A stretch of 64,000 nucleotides of DNA from Leadbetterella sp964563435. Its GTDB lineage: Bacteria; Bacteroidota; Bacteroidia; Cytophagales; Spirosomataceae. A program made the position numbers and the translations under genes. The notes under the pieces were generated by a model, which saw only the letters and a program-made list of their open reading frames with translations, had not been told where the DNA came from and did not search any database. Of this stretch, positions 49,419 through 59,190 are shown in pieces (the first letter of the stretch is position 1; every line of letters begins with the position of its first letter). Location: the NCBI GenBank assembly GCA_964563435.1, contig CAZLXI010000005.1, forward strand, positions 103,171 through 167,170, given 5' to 3'.

Positions 49419-50849
49419 TTATTTAAGTTTTTCCATTAATACTTTATTGACCTCCCGGGGATCGGCCGAACCGCCCGAAAGCTTCATGACTTCTCCCACA
49501 AACAGGCCGAGAAGTCCTTTCTTCCCTTTCTTAAACTCCTCAACTTTCGTTTTATTGCGGGTAAGCACATCTTCTACCCAGGTGGTGATGCTGGAAGCAT
49601 CCTGAGTAAGCAACAATCCGTTTGACTCTGCCAGTTCCATAAGGTAGGCATCAGGGGCCTCCGTTAACAGTGCCATTAACTTCTGCCCTGCCGAATGGCT
49701 GAATTTTCCTTCTTCAATGGCATTGACGAGACCGGCCAGCTTTTCCGGCCGGACCGGGTACTCATCGATTCCGATGCCCCGCTCATTCATATCGCCCCGC
49801 ATATAGGAAACCATCCAGTTGGAAACCGCCTTATAATGCGGTGTGTGGTTTGCCGCCGCCCTGAAATAATCGCTCAGCTCCTTTTCTTCCGAAATAACGT
49901 AGGCGTTATCTTCCGGCAGGCCGTATTGCGAAACATAAGTATGAAAAAGGTCATAAGAGAGCTCGGGGATGTGCATTTCCGCCAGCTTTTCTTCGGAGAT
50001 CTGCACGGGCGCCAGGTCGGGTTCCGGAAAGTAACGGTAGTCATTGGCCGTTTCCTTTACCCGCATGCCTTCTGTTTCGCCCGTTTCCGGTATAAACGTG
50101 CGGGTCTCCTGGAGCACCTGTTCACCGGCCCGCAGAATATCCGTCTGCCGCCTGATCTCATATTCGGCGGCCCGCTGCAGAAACCGGATGGAGTTCATAT
50201 TCTTGATCTCTACTTTCGTACCCAGGGTTTCGCTTCCCTGCGGTTTTAAGGATACGTTCAGGTCGGCCCTGAGCGAACCCTCTTCCATGTTTCCGTCGCT
50301 GATCCCGAGGAAACGGACGATCCGCCGTACTTCCGTCAGGTAGCCGGCCGCTTCTTCCGGCGAAGTGATGCAGGGGTAGGACACGACCTCCAGTAATGGC
50401 GCTCCGGCCCGGTTGTAGTCGAGGAGGGTGGCGTCGTCAGTATGAATAGATTTGCCCGCATCTTCCTCCATGTGAATATGATGCACCTTTACTTCATGAT
50501 TCACATAAGAGCGGCCTTCCTTTAAGACAAACCGTACGCTGCCGCCCACGCACACGGGCCGCCTGTCCTGAGTGACCTGGTAGCCTTTGGGCAGATCGGG
50601 GTAGAAGTAATTTTTCCGGTCGAAATAATTGAACCGGTTGATCTCGCTTCCGAAAGCCAGGCCCAGCTTTACGGCACTGTCTACCACTTCGCGGTTAGTA
50701 CGGGGAAGCACCCCCGGATGAGCCAGGGTCAGCACTCCGATATTCGTATTGGCTTCCGCCCCGAATCGGTTATGATCCGTAGCAAATATCTTGGTCTTCG
50801 TATTCAGCTGGCAATGTATTTCCAGGCCTATCACCACATCAAACTCCAT
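49419..50849 (-). CDS. gatB: Aspartyl/glutamyl-tRNA amidotransferase subunit B
   Basis: A 476-residue subunit of the GatCAB complex, which amidates misacylated Glu-tRNA-Gln or Asp-tRNA-Asn. Hallmarks are VIGLEIHCQLNTKTKIF at the start, YFYPDLPKGYQVTQ, the zinc or metal region HIHMEEDAGKS, and a C-terminal YqeY-like tail (GLLGLFVGEVMKLSGGSADP). gatA and gatC are not in the window. It starts downstream of the gldN terminator. Confidence 0.96.
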   Translation of the reverse strand: MEFDVVIGLEIHCQLNTKTKIFATDHNRFGAEANTNIGVLTLAHPGVLPRTNREVVDSAVKLGLAFGSEINRFNYFDRKNYFYPDLPKGYQVTQDRRPVCVGGSVRFVLKEGRSYVNHEVKVHHIHMEEDAGKSIHTDDATLLDYNRAGAPLLEVVSYPCITSPEEAAGYLTEVRRIVRFLGISDGNMEEGSLRADLNVSLKPQGSETLGTKVEIKNMNSIRFLQRAAEYEIRRQTDILRAGEQVLQETRTFIPETGETEGMRVKETANDYRYFPEPDLAPVQISEEKLAEMHIPELSYDLFHTYVSQYGLPEDNAYVISEEKELSDYFRAAANHTPHYKAVSNWMVSYMRGDMNERGIGIDEYPVRPEKLAGLVNAIEEGKFSHSAGQKLMALLTEAPDAYLMELAESNGLLLTQDASSITTWVEDVLTRNKTKVEEFKKGKKGLLGLFVGEVMKLSGGSADPREVNKVLMEKLK

Positions 50850-50902
50850 CAGAATGTCTTTTTTTTACAAAAATAAGGCCTTTCGTCGCTATTAAAAACA
50901 AA

Positions 50903-50927
50903 AGAGCCGACCAATATAGCCGGCTCT
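50903..50927 (-). terminator. Intrinsic terminator of the gldKLMN operon
   Basis: Read on the minus strand, AGAGCCG and CGGCTCT pair with an 11-nt loop and are followed by TTTTGTTTTT. It lies between gldN and gatB and separates their transcripts. Confidence 0.75.
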
Positions 50928-50930
50928 GTA

Positions 50931-51002
50931 TGGCTGTTAAATGTTAGATATTAGAGGTTAGCTGTCAGACAATTTCCAACTTCCAATATCTAACATCTGT
51001 CA
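50931..51002. repeat. Palindromic element family E (copy 2), containing the gldN stop codon
   Basis: Left AATGTTAGATATTAGAGG and right CCAATATCTAACATCTGTCA form an imperfect inverted repeat; ATGTTAGATATT pairs exactly. The gldN stop (51002-51000) is within the right arm. Confidence 0.6.
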
Positions 51003-51893
51003 GTACTCCCACAGGTTACTTTCTTCCTCCATGATCTTATACTCCCATTCCTGGGACTTCAGCAGGGCTTCGCGGGGGTTTTTGTAGATCTGGTCAAGGT
51101 AGCGGTTACGCGGATCGGAGGTACGCACGATCCGGCCGTTAAACAATCTCAGCTCGATGGCATCGGCATAGTTCATATGCTTTGCCGTATTTTCCTCATT
51201 AAACCACAGGCAATTGGGGTTCAGCCGGAAATAAGACTCCAGCTCTTTGTACTTAAAGGAGGCCAGGTCCTTTTCAATTCCTTCCGGCGACAGTTCGGCG
51301 GGTATCTTGATAGTCACCACCAGCACGTCAAAGTAAGCGCGGGAGCGCTGTGAATCAAATATCCATTCTTCCTTAAGCTCCACAATATACAGCTCATTGG
51401 CCAGCAGCTCATATCCGCTAGCCAGGTCGGTCACCTGGGAGTTGCCCCATCCGTCCTGCGAGCTGGAAGCATTTTTAGCCGTGGTGTCGGTCGTTCCGCC
51501 GTCGCCCCAGCCATCGTCTTCCGTCGCTCCAAAACCGGCGTCGATCTCCTCCTGCGACAGTCCACCGCCTTCAAAATCACGGTGCATCCGTTTGTTGAAC
51601 TCCTCCAGTGTGATCTTGGTCGTCAGCGAATCATTGCTGAAGGGTTCCAGTACACCGGCACGCACACCGTCAATAATATGTTTGGTAATCTCACTTCCCT
51701 TTGAAAAAAAGGGAAGGTTAGCCTTTTCCTTCAGATCGATCCTTCTCCACAGCGTATATTTTTTGGCCTGGTTTGACGTATTGATCGGTCGCAGGGAAAG
51801 AGGGTTTACCCCGTTGTCAGAGCGCTCCTGTGCTGCAAGGTCTGTCTGAAGACCCGAGAAAGCACACACCAGATAAATCGCTATTCTTTTCAT
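51000..51893 (-). CDS. gldN: Gliding motility / T9SS protein GldN
   Basis: 297 residues with a signal peptide (MKRIAIYLVCAFSGLQTDLA). Family-typical blocks are NLPFFSKGSEITKHIIDGVR and TLEEFNKRMH in the N-terminal half, and DFDVLVVTIKIP-like FDVLVVTIKIPAELSPEG further on. A Gly/Asp/Ser-rich insert lies near 130-160. GldN and GldK form the periplasmic ring of the T9SS. It follows gldM by 6 bp, the last gene of the operon. Confidence 0.93.
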   Translation of the reverse strand: MKRIAIYLVCAFSGLQTDLAAQERSDNGVNPLSLRPINTSNQAKKYTLWRRIDLKEKANLPFFSKGSEITKHIIDGVRAGVLEPFSNDSLTTKITLEEFNKRMHRDFEGGGLSQEEIDAGFGATEDDGWGDGGTTDTTAKNASSSQDGWGNSQVTDLASGYELLANELYIVELKEEWIFDSQRSRAYFDVLVVTIKIPAELSPEGIEKDLASFKYKELESYFRLNPNCLWFNEENTAKHMNYADAIELRLFNGRIVRTSDPRNRYLDQIYKNPREALLKSQEWEYKIMEEESNLWEY

Positions 51894-51899
51894 ATTGCA

Positions 51900-53501
51900 T
51901 TAATTTAGAGCTATGGTTTGAACTGCACTGTCACCTATATTCACTTCTTCCACATTTCCCTGGAAATTCCTTCTTTGAACCGAGTTTATGGTGATCACGT
52001 AACGGTCACCGGGAGAGGCTTCCCCCGCCAGCCCGGATACATTGATCGAATTAGACTGGCTGTCCAGTCTTCCTTTTGATCTTGATCCACCTGCCAGCAC
52101 TACCGAGAATCCGCTTATACGATAGGCTGCATCTTCGGGGTTAGTGTCCTTGAAACTTGCATCGGGCTCAGCCACTACGGTCAGGTTTCGTACCTGGGAA
52201 GCTGAAAACCCTTTCCTGAGATTATCCTGGGAAGCCGCTGCACCGTTAACCAGCACCTTGATGGTAGGTTTGGGCACCAACCTTACATTGAACGGGAAGT
52301 TCTGTAAAAGGATCCCGTCATTTTTCACTTCCAGGTTCACCTTACTGGCATTAGGCACCACGGTCACCTTACCTCCGCCACCGGGAATGAAATCTGCTCC
52401 CGTTCCCGAGAAGCTGGGATTGTACAGAGCGCCCAGTCCCGGACTGGTCGTCTGCAGGCGGTTGGCGCATTTAAAGTACAAAGCCGGCATAGAAGACGTA
52501 GCGATCTGAACCGAAGGCCTGAGCACTGTATATTCTTCATCTTTGGTCACTACTTCCCGAGTGCCGTCAGGCTTCGGGTAGGAGAGCGTGGCCGTATAAG
52601 AGCGTTTCAGCTGACCGTTATTATCAAAGGTGCCACCGCTCGCTCTGAGCTCATAAACCCCTTTGCCATCTTTCACCGGCAAGGCAGCGCCATTAATGCT
52701 GATGCTGGGTGAGATCGTACTGGAATAGGCCCCTATGGCGATCTCCGCACGGTAGGTCTGTCCGGCCACCACGGTTCTCGAATCCGGGATAACCACAGCA
52801 AAAAGCTTATCAAATTTAATTTCCTTGGCGCCCACCTGCTGCGCCAGGTAATCGAGCACTTCGGCTTCATACCGCCGGATCACCGACTCTTTCTGGCTGA
52901 GACCGGCCAGTGCGGCCGGCACCGGGGTTTGCGCAAAGAGCAGCTCCGCAAAATCTTTTCTCCGGGTCATCGGGTCAGCATTGGCCATGGCCGGATCATC
53001 ACCGGCATCCAGGGCCAAAGACTGAAATTTGATGTTGGGTGCGTGCTTCTGAATATAGGCAACATACTCGTCCAGCTTCTCCTTCAGCTCATACCCTTTT
53101 TTGTTCTTCACAAAGATATTGGCCACTTTATCTTCTTCAGCCAGGTTCTTGATCTGGTTGGTTTCCGGATCGATCCCGCCTCCGGCTTCATTCCGGATGG
53201 TTTCCTTTAAACCTTCTATATACGAGATGATCTCCCCTGTTTTTTTTCTTACATCCACAGCATTGTTGTACAAAGCCCGGTATTCCGCCTTATTACCGGA
53301 TTTATCCACGGCTTCGTTCATCGCATCCAGAGTTCTTTTATTACTTGTATCAGCCGCTTTATTCGCCTGATCTAAGGAGTTATCCAAAAGTAAGAACTTC
53401 TCCAGAATAGCATTACTGATCTGTAAGGCAAGCATAGCCGTCAACACAAGATACATCATGTTGATCATCTTCTGCCGTGGACTTTCCTTAACTCCTGCCA
53501 T
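51900..53501 (-). CDS. gldM: T9SS motor protein GldM
   Basis: 533 residues. The start SPRQKMINMMYLVLTAMLAL is a transmembrane helix with the conserved family N terminus. A long periplasmic part of four domains follows, with SINGAALPVKDGKGVYE and ALYFKCANRLQTTSPGL. GldM spans the periplasm and couples the GldL motor to the GldK/N ring. Length is close to the usual 510-530. It is co-transcribed with gldL (36 bp) and gldN (6 bp). Confidence 0.95.
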   Translation of the reverse strand: MAGVKESPRQKMINMMYLVLTAMLALQISNAILEKFLLLDNSLDQANKAADTSNKRTLDAMNEAVDKSGNKAEYRALYNNAVDVRKKTGEIISYIEGLKETIRNEAGGGIDPETNQIKNLAEEDKVANIFVKNKKGYELKEKLDEYVAYIQKHAPNIKFQSLALDAGDDPAMANADPMTRRKDFAELLFAQTPVPAALAGLSQKESVIRRYEAEVLDYLAQQVGAKEIKFDKLFAVVIPDSRTVVAGQTYRAEIAIGAYSSTISPSISINGAALPVKDGKGVYELRASGGTFDNNGQLKRSYTATLSYPKPDGTREVVTKDEEYTVLRPSVQIATSSMPALYFKCANRLQTTSPGLGALYNPSFSGTGADFIPGGGGKVTVVPNASKVNLEVKNDGILLQNFPFNVRLVPKPTIKVLVNGAAASQDNLRKGFSASQVRNLTVVAEPDASFKDTNPEDAAYRISGFSVVLAGGSRSKGRLDSQSNSINVSGLAGEASPGDRYVITINSVQRRNFQGNVEEVNIGDSAVQTIALN

Positions 53502-53537
53502 ATTTTAGTTCTTTATGGGGTTTAAATAATACTATTC

Positions 53538-54356
53538 TTAAACGTTTACACTTCCTTTCATGGCCGAAAGCATACTGCCGTACACGTTGTTCAGCGAGGC
53601 CAGGTTAGTGGTTAGTTTATTTAATTCCGCCTTGAACTGCTGACTGTCTCTGGAAACATCCGACATATCGCTCAGAACATTCGAGAAGTTACCGTAGAAA
53701 GCGTTCATCGCCTTCAGGTGACGGTTGGTATCCTGAATTTCGATCTCGTACACGGCATTCAGCGCGCTCATGTTCTGAGAGATCTTATGAAACTGTGTCC
53801 GGTATTCCTGAGAATCTTTTGTGGCATCGCCCAGGGTCACCATGGAGTTGACCACATTGCCCAGCGAAGCGTTCATCTCGCCGATTTTAGAAGATGCTTC
53901 CCTGATCTTACCGTTAAATTCGCTGGTAGCTATTCCCGAGTTTGAGATCTCGCCCAGGCTGGACACCGACTCACTCAGGTTTTTAAAGCTGGATTTCAGA
54001 TTATCAAAAATGTCGGGGGTGATATTGGCATTCGCCAGCATATCATCCATTTTCGCGGTCAGGCCGAGGCCGGAAGACTGCTGGGAATAAGAACGGATCT
54101 CGCCTTTGTAGCTTTCCGCCAGCTCGGGATAAACCTTTTCCCACTGGTATTCTGTCACCGGTCTCAGCAGGGATTGCGCGGCATAAATCAGGAAGATGAT
54201 CGCCTCTACACCAAGACCTACCGGTAACATCCAGGAAGCCCAGTCATAGTGCATGATCTTTCCCATAGCCCCGACAATTACAACTGCCGCTCCGGCGCTG
54301 TAAACAAAAGGAATGAATCTGTCCCAAAAAACACTGGGACCGTTATTTGCTGCCAT
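53538..54356 (-). CDS. gldL: T9SS motor protein GldL
   Basis: 272 residues: two N-terminal transmembrane helices (about 14-31 and 40-60), with the conserved membrane Glu51 in GLGVEAIIFLIYAAQS that is thought to carry protons. A long cytoplasmic coiled-coil tail follows. It powers gliding and secretion from the proton gradient together with GldM. It sits 34 bp after gldK. Confidence 0.95.
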   Translation of the reverse strand: MAANNGPSVFWDRFIPFVYSAGAAVVIVGAMGKIMHYDWASWMLPVGLGVEAIIFLIYAAQSLLRPVTEYQWEKVYPELAESYKGEIRSYSQQSSGLGLTAKMDDMLANANITPDIFDNLKSSFKNLSESVSSLGEISNSGIATSEFNGKIREASSKIGEMNASLGNVVNSMVTLGDATKDSQEYRTQFHKISQNMSALNAVYEIEIQDTNRHLKAMNAFYGNFSNVLSDMSDVSRDSQQFKAELNKLTTNLASLNNVYGSMLSAMKGSVNV

Positions 54357-54390
54357 ATTTTATGATGATATTTTAATAAACGTTTGGTAT

Positions 54391-55473
54391 TTATTCTCTG
54401 CCGGGTACGGATCCCATCCTGTCCATAACACAGCGGAATCCTATATACGATTTGGTGGCCGTCTGGTATTCAAATGTGGTGGTTCCCGATTCAAGGTAAT
54501 GCGCCACATCTTTCCATGACCCGCCCTTGATCACTTTCCGGGGCTCATCCCGGTTGTCGTAGTTAGGATTTAAGTCCCAGGTTACCGGCATGTAAGACTC
54601 AGAATAAGCATCCTGCGTCCATTCTGCCACGTTTCCTGCCATATTATATAAGCCGAAAGCATTTTTTTCATACATATTCACCGGCGCCGTATACTGGAAG
54701 CCATCTTTCTGGTAGTTGCCACGGTTAGGCTTAAAGTTAGCCAGGTAACAGCCCTTGGCATTGGCTACATAGGGGTTCCCCCAGGGATATTTCGCGCCTT
54801 CACTCCCGCCTCTGGCCGCCCATTCCCATTCGGCCTCGGAAGGCAGACGGAACCGGGGTGAACGGAATTCATTGTTTTCCGCCCGGAAATTGTTATACAG
54901 GTCGGATCTCCACTGGCAGAAGAACTGGGCAGCATCCCAGCTTACGCCCACCACAGGGTAGTTATCAAAAGCGGGGTTACCGTAGTAGTTTTCCGTCAGC
55001 TGATCGCCGTTATGGTAAGTAAAGTCTTTCTTCCATACCGTAGTATCGGGATAAAGTTTGGTCATAATAAACTCTTCTCCCAATACCTCCAGTGAATCGG
55101 CCAGAATGGAATTGACAAACATCCGGTATTCATGGTTGGAGATTTCCGTGTCATCCATATAAAAAGCAGGAATGGATATCCGCTTATTGAGATTGATCCT
55201 TGAAGACATCACATCTTCATCCGCCTGGCCCATCATATAAGACCCTGAAGGAATAAGGACCATTCCATCCGGCGACACCTGCTTGTAGCCTTTTCTGGCT
55301 TTGGCCACCAGCTGACCGTCTTTAATTCCTGCAAGCGGATCCTCCACACTTCCACCTCCTTTTTTTCCTCCCCTGCCGAAAATCTTATTCACGGTATCGC
55401 AACTTTGAAATAAGAACGCTGAGGATAAAATAACTGCAACAGTTAAGATCTTTTTTGAAATGCGCTTATTCAT
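54391..55473 (-). CDS. gldK: T9SS ring lipoprotein GldK
   Basis: 360 residues with a lipoprotein signal (FLFQSC, Cys25) and a Gly/Lys-rich spacer. An FGE-sulfatase-like domain follows: MVLIPSGSYMMGQADED, YYGNPAFDNYPVVGVSWDAA, FRLPSEAEWEWAARGG, NMAGNVAEWTQDAY, VIKGGSWKD. GldK lies in the outer membrane facing the periplasm and forms the ring with GldN. It is the first gene of the gldKLMN operon. Confidence 0.95.
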   Translation of the reverse strand: MNKRISKKILTVAVILSSAFLFQSCDTVNKIFGRGGKKGGGSVEDPLAGIKDGQLVAKARKGYKQVSPDGMVLIPSGSYMMGQADEDVMSSRINLNKRISIPAFYMDDTEISNHEYRMFVNSILADSLEVLGEEFIMTKLYPDTTVWKKDFTYHNGDQLTENYYGNPAFDNYPVVGVSWDAAQFFCQWRSDLYNNFRAENNEFRSPRFRLPSEAEWEWAARGGSEGAKYPWGNPYVANAKGCYLANFKPNRGNYQKDGFQYTAPVNMYEKNAFGLYNMAGNVAEWTQDAYSESYMPVTWDLNPNYDNRDEPRKVIKGGSWKDVAHYLESGTTTFEYQTATKSYIGFRCVMDRMGSVPGRE

Positions 55474-55672
55474 TTTTTTGAAAGCAAGAATTTTAATCTC
55501 CTATTTTTTACTTTGTCAGAACGTTAATCCCTATTAATATATTGTTAATGGTTATAATAAATGCAGGCCATTTCACCAGTACAATTCATAAACCATGCCA
55601 ATTCTGTTTTTTTAAGCTTCGCAAAAATCATAAAAACAATCGGAGTTTCATAAATTAGTGCGCATCTTTTTA

Positions 55673-56623
55673 TCATAAACTGTATCGGGGGGTCTTTACT
55701 ACCGATTTTCTGCCCATTTTTACAGGTTCGAGAACGTACCGTATAAACAATTCGTGCGAGGTGCCCGATTTTGCATTTGCACCGGTAGTGACCAGGTCGA
55801 GGGCATAACCCAGGCGGAGCTTATTCTCCATGAGGTTGGTTCCCAGCAGCACGGATCCCGCATCCTGGTTCCGGTAATTGCCCCCTATCCACAGCCTCTG
55901 ATTGTAGGTCACGATCAGCCCGGCTTCCACTGAAGAGCTGACGAGGTCGGACCGGACCATCAGCATGGGGCTTATATCCAGCGTATACGAAACCGCAAAA
56001 TCATACTTACCGGTCAGGAAGTACTCCCTGTTTTCTTTGAAAGCGCCGTTCTCTGCACCTATGTTGTATTCCGGTTCAAGAATGTTTTTTGCAGAAAGCC
56101 CGATCTGGTAGCTGGGATTAACGAGGTAGATCCCTGCATTCAGCCGGGGGACCATACTGGTGATCCGGCTGGAAGGGATATACGGATCATCCGGATCCCG
56201 AGGAACGTAATCTTCCCCTCTCAGGGTAAGATTATTGAAGCCTGCTCCGAGACCAAACCCCACCATATTGCTGCCTATCCGCTTATGAAAGGAATAGCTC
56301 AGCATCATCTCACTCATGCTCTGTGCTCTGCTGATGTTCTGATTGGCAAAATGCACGCCTGCCCCGCCTTTCAGTTTGGCCACCGGCATATCTACTGCAA
56401 AGGCGGTAGACAGGTTGCCGCCGCCGGAAAATTCGGTGGCGTTATACCCCAGGTATTGCGACCTTACGGTAGACTGGATCTGCACGCGGTTGAACTGTCC
56501 GGCCGCACCGGGATTGAGATAAAACTGGTTGAATATGTAATGTGTAAACTGCGGTAAGTTCTGGCCAAATCCTGTTAACCCGGAAAAGGAAAAAAGTAAA
56601 GCAAGCAGGTACTTTCTGGCCAT
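55673..56623 (-). CDS. PorP/SprF-family T9SS outer-membrane protein
   Basis: 316 residues with a signal peptide (MARKYLLALLFSFSGLTGFG). The family opening is LPQFTHYIFNQFYLNPGAAG, followed by many barrel strands and a C-terminal FIRYVLEPVKMGRKSVV tail. PorP and SprF proteins form a partner barrel of T9SS, anchoring or secreting specific substrates. It lies 199 bp upstream of gldK on the same strand, so it may be co-regulated or have its own promoter. Confidence 0.93.
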   Translation of the reverse strand: MARKYLLALLFSFSGLTGFGQNLPQFTHYIFNQFYLNPGAAGQFNRVQIQSTVRSQYLGYNATEFSGGGNLSTAFAVDMPVAKLKGGAGVHFANQNISRAQSMSEMMLSYSFHKRIGSNMVGFGLGAGFNNLTLRGEDYVPRDPDDPYIPSSRITSMVPRLNAGIYLVNPSYQIGLSAKNILEPEYNIGAENGAFKENREYFLTGKYDFAVSYTLDISPMLMVRSDLVSSSVEAGLIVTYNQRLWIGGNYRNQDAGSVLLGTNLMENKLRLGYALDLVTTGANAKSGTSHELFIRYVLEPVKMGRKSVVKTPRYSL

Positions 56624-56859
56624 ACGGTTAAGGTAAGGATTTTAAAGCTATATACAAATAAACAAAATAAGACCCATAATATTATGAATCTGTTTAAAAT
56701 TGTCTTTGATAATTCTTTATATGCCTCTTTTTGGCTGCGACTTTGTTAAATTTTAAAACGATAGTGCTGCTATCTTTCCAAAATTTGCCTTGTCTCGCTC
56801 AAAAACAGGCTATAAATTTCTTAATCAAGACAAATTTAAACAGATTCTGAGAGGAAAAT

Positions 56860-57642
56860 TTACGCTATGTTATTGGCTTTTTTGATGTAAAGTTCCAATG
56901 CACCCACCATAGACGGGGCGTTGGGCAGCGGTGCCTCAATATCCAGGATCAGCCCGAGGTCGCGGATGGCCTGGGCCGTTGTCGGACCAAAAGCCGCCAG
57001 GCGGGTGTTATTCTGTTTCCATTCGGGGAAGTTATGCACCAGCGAATGCACGCCCGAGGGGCTGAAGAAGCAGATAATATCATAAAACACCTCGGTAAGA
57101 TCGGACAGGTCAGCCGGAACGGTCTCATAAGTGATGGCCTCCGTCAGCGGTATGCCGTGCTTACGCATGAGATCGGGGATGGCATTATTCCGGATATTGG
57201 AGCAGGGGAACAAAAACTTCTCATTTTTATTTTTGAGAATGAATGGCTCCAGGTCAGCGGCAGTCTTATTTCCTGAAAATATCTTCCGTTTCCGGATGGT
57301 AATGTATTTCTGAAGGTAATTGGCCGTTTGTTCTGTGATACACAGGTATTTCATATCGATCGGAATTTCCACCCGCAGCTCTTCACACATTTTGAAGAAG
57401 TTATCTATGGCATGCCTGCTGGTAAATATAATAGCCGTATGCGCTAAAATATCTATTTTCTGCTTTCTGAATTCCCTGTGATCTACTTTCCTGACATCAA
57501 TAAAATTCCTGAAGTCCACTTTGATCTTGTAGCGGTCGGTCAGGTCAGAGTAAGTAAGAGATTTTTCGCCCGGGTTATCTAGAGTGATTAAGATACTATC
57601 TACCTTCCTCAAACGTTCGTCATTTTCTGTCATCTCGCTCAA
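56860..57642 (-). CDS. hemD: Uroporphyrinogen-III synthase
   Basis: 260 residues matching the HemD fold, which closes hydroxymethylbilane in haem and sirohaem synthesis. The family is poorly conserved; visible features are AIIFTSRHAIDNFFK, the hinge region, ITYETVPADLSDLTEVF, ICFFSPSGVHSLVHNF and LAAFGPTTAQAIRDLGL. It is normally near other haem genes; here it sits in the T9SS neighbourhood with DUF4271 41 bp upstream, an arrangement I recall from other Cytophagales. Confidence 0.85.
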   Translation of the reverse strand: MSEMTENDERLRKVDSILITLDNPGEKSLTYSDLTDRYKIKVDFRNFIDVRKVDHREFRKQKIDILAHTAIIFTSRHAIDNFFKMCEELRVEIPIDMKYLCITEQTANYLQKYITIRKRKIFSGNKTAADLEPFILKNKNEKFLFPCSNIRNNAIPDLMRKHGIPLTEAITYETVPADLSDLTEVFYDIICFFSPSGVHSLVHNFPEWKQNNTRLAAFGPTTAQAIRDLGLILDIEAPLPNAPSMVGALELYIKKANNIA

Positions 57643-57683
57643 AACAAATACCTGAAATTCCTTTCATTTAACCATCAGCACTT

Positions 57684-58853
57684 TTAGAAAAAAAATCTCA
57701 TCCCTAAAATGATCGGAAGTGCTTCTGCGATGCAAAGATACGAAAACAAGTATAAAAATTTTACATTACTCTCCCGGTTTATCGTAAAATATATCAGCAG
57801 GCCTCTCCAGGAATAAAAAATCATCATTAGTATAAAAAGGTAATTTTCAATACCTTCCGGGAGCGGAATATAGGCATTATACATCACCAGGGTCAGCAGC
57901 AGAAGAAGCGAATAAAAGAAGAGACTGCATTGGATTACCTTAAAATAATGCAGGTCGGTCACCTTGCCCAGGTTGAACAGCTTCCCCATGATGTTGAGGT
58001 AAAAAAACTTCAGTACGTAGACAATAAAGACCAGCAGGCACAGCTTGAGAAAGTTGACGGTATGAACGGCAAAGGTGTTTCCCGACTGAAAAAGGAAGTT
58101 GCCTTCTATCATGGAGAGCCCACCGAAATGCAACATCAGGATAAAAAAGCCGAGCACCATACTCAGCAGAATGACAAAAAGAAGGCTGGGGCGGTCAAGC
58201 GGCTTCCCGATCATAAAAAGATCCTCTTTCACACGGGAGGAAAGCACATCGCGCAGGGAGTAATATTTAGCGTAAACACGGAAATAGTTACTGGAAACAA
58301 AGCTCATGACCACCAGACTAAGCACAAAGGCAATGGCCACGCCGCTGTTAAAACGGGAAACCGACCGGGGGGTCAGCCGGACCACTTCACGCACGGAGGT
58401 CTTCTCCCTGACCGATGAGCCTGCCGAAGTGCCGGAGGGAAAACCTATATACGCGACCACTTCCGAGGGGGAAGAAGCGCTGAAAAAGCTGAAGTAAATT
58501 TTCTCTTTCCTGTATGCTTTCTGAAGGCTGTCGAGGTTATATACCAGCCATTCCTGTTTTTTGGACACCCGCTCCAATGCGTGGTCCACAAAGATATTCC
58601 CGCCTTTGGGGGGCGTTCTGACCAGTAAAAATGCGTGAGGAAAACGCGAAAGGTCGAGGGTGAGCGTAAAGGTCTGGAGTTCCTTATCCGCATTATAGCG
58701 GTACGGTACATACACTTCTTCTTCGTGATCGTACATCAACCACTCGTGCGTGAGGTCATGAACGGGCCGGTAATTCTCATACAGGACCGGAGGATTGGCC
58801 CGGGCCGCTGTCCAGATCAGACTGAATACGAGAAGAAAAAGAGGATGTTTCAC
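57684..58853 (-). CDS. DUF4271-domain membrane protein
   Basis: 389 residues: a signal peptide (MKHPLFLLVFSLIWTAARA), a periplasmic N-terminal part (about 25-170), and a C-terminal half of about six hydrophobic helices (DUF4271). Known only as a Bacteroidota family near hemD and T9SS genes. A transport or assembly role is possible, but I see no catalytic motif. It is 41 bp upstream of hemD and presumably heads the hemD transcript. A long family B repeat lies upstream of its start. Confidence 0.8.
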   Translation of the reverse strand: MKHPLFLLVFSLIWTAARANPPVLYENYRPVHDLTHEWLMYDHEEEVYVPYRYNADKELQTFTLTLDLSRFPHAFLLVRTPPKGGNIFVDHALERVSKKQEWLVYNLDSLQKAYRKEKIYFSFFSASSPSEVVAYIGFPSGTSAGSSVREKTSVREVVRLTPRSVSRFNSGVAIAFVLSLVVMSFVSSNYFRVYAKYYSLRDVLSSRVKEDLFMIGKPLDRPSLLFVILLSMVLGFFILMLHFGGLSMIEGNFLFQSGNTFAVHTVNFLKLCLLVFIVYVLKFFYLNIMGKLFNLGKVTDLHYFKVIQCSLFFYSLLLLLTLVMYNAYIPLPEGIENYLFILMMIFYSWRGLLIYFTINRESNVKFLYLFSYLCIAEALPIILGMRFFF

Positions 58854-58926
58854 CCGAAACGCAATTTTTCTGCAAAATTATAAAACCTTGGGCAAGACAC
58901 CATACACTTTGCAAAGTATGTTCAAT

Positions 58927-59095
58927 GAATTGTTAATGCTGAATGCTGAATTATTAATGGTGAATTGTTAATGGTGAATTGTTAATCCTGAATGCTGAAT
59001 TATTAATGGTGAATTGTTAATGGTGAATGCTGAATTGTTATAATTATCTCAAAAGTGTGGGCCACTATTCATTAAGCATTCACAATTCAGCATTC
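58927..59095. repeat. Palindromic element family B (copy 3, expanded) in a 337-bp gap
   Basis: Several tandem GTTAATGGTGAATGCTGAAT phrases, including an almost exact duplication of about 56 bp, make a long left arm. The right arm is CATTAAGCATTCACAATTCA followed by GCATTC. It fills most of the divergent gap between the DUF4271 gene and the histone-like gene. The rest of the gap (59096-59190) holds only an AT-rich leader. Confidence 0.8.
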
Positions 59096-59190
59096 CCATC
59101 AAACCTCAACGTTCCCCAAAAACTTAACACCCTTTTTTTGGAAATTCCATAAAAAAAATAATCCTTTGCAACATAACATTCCTATTCGGT

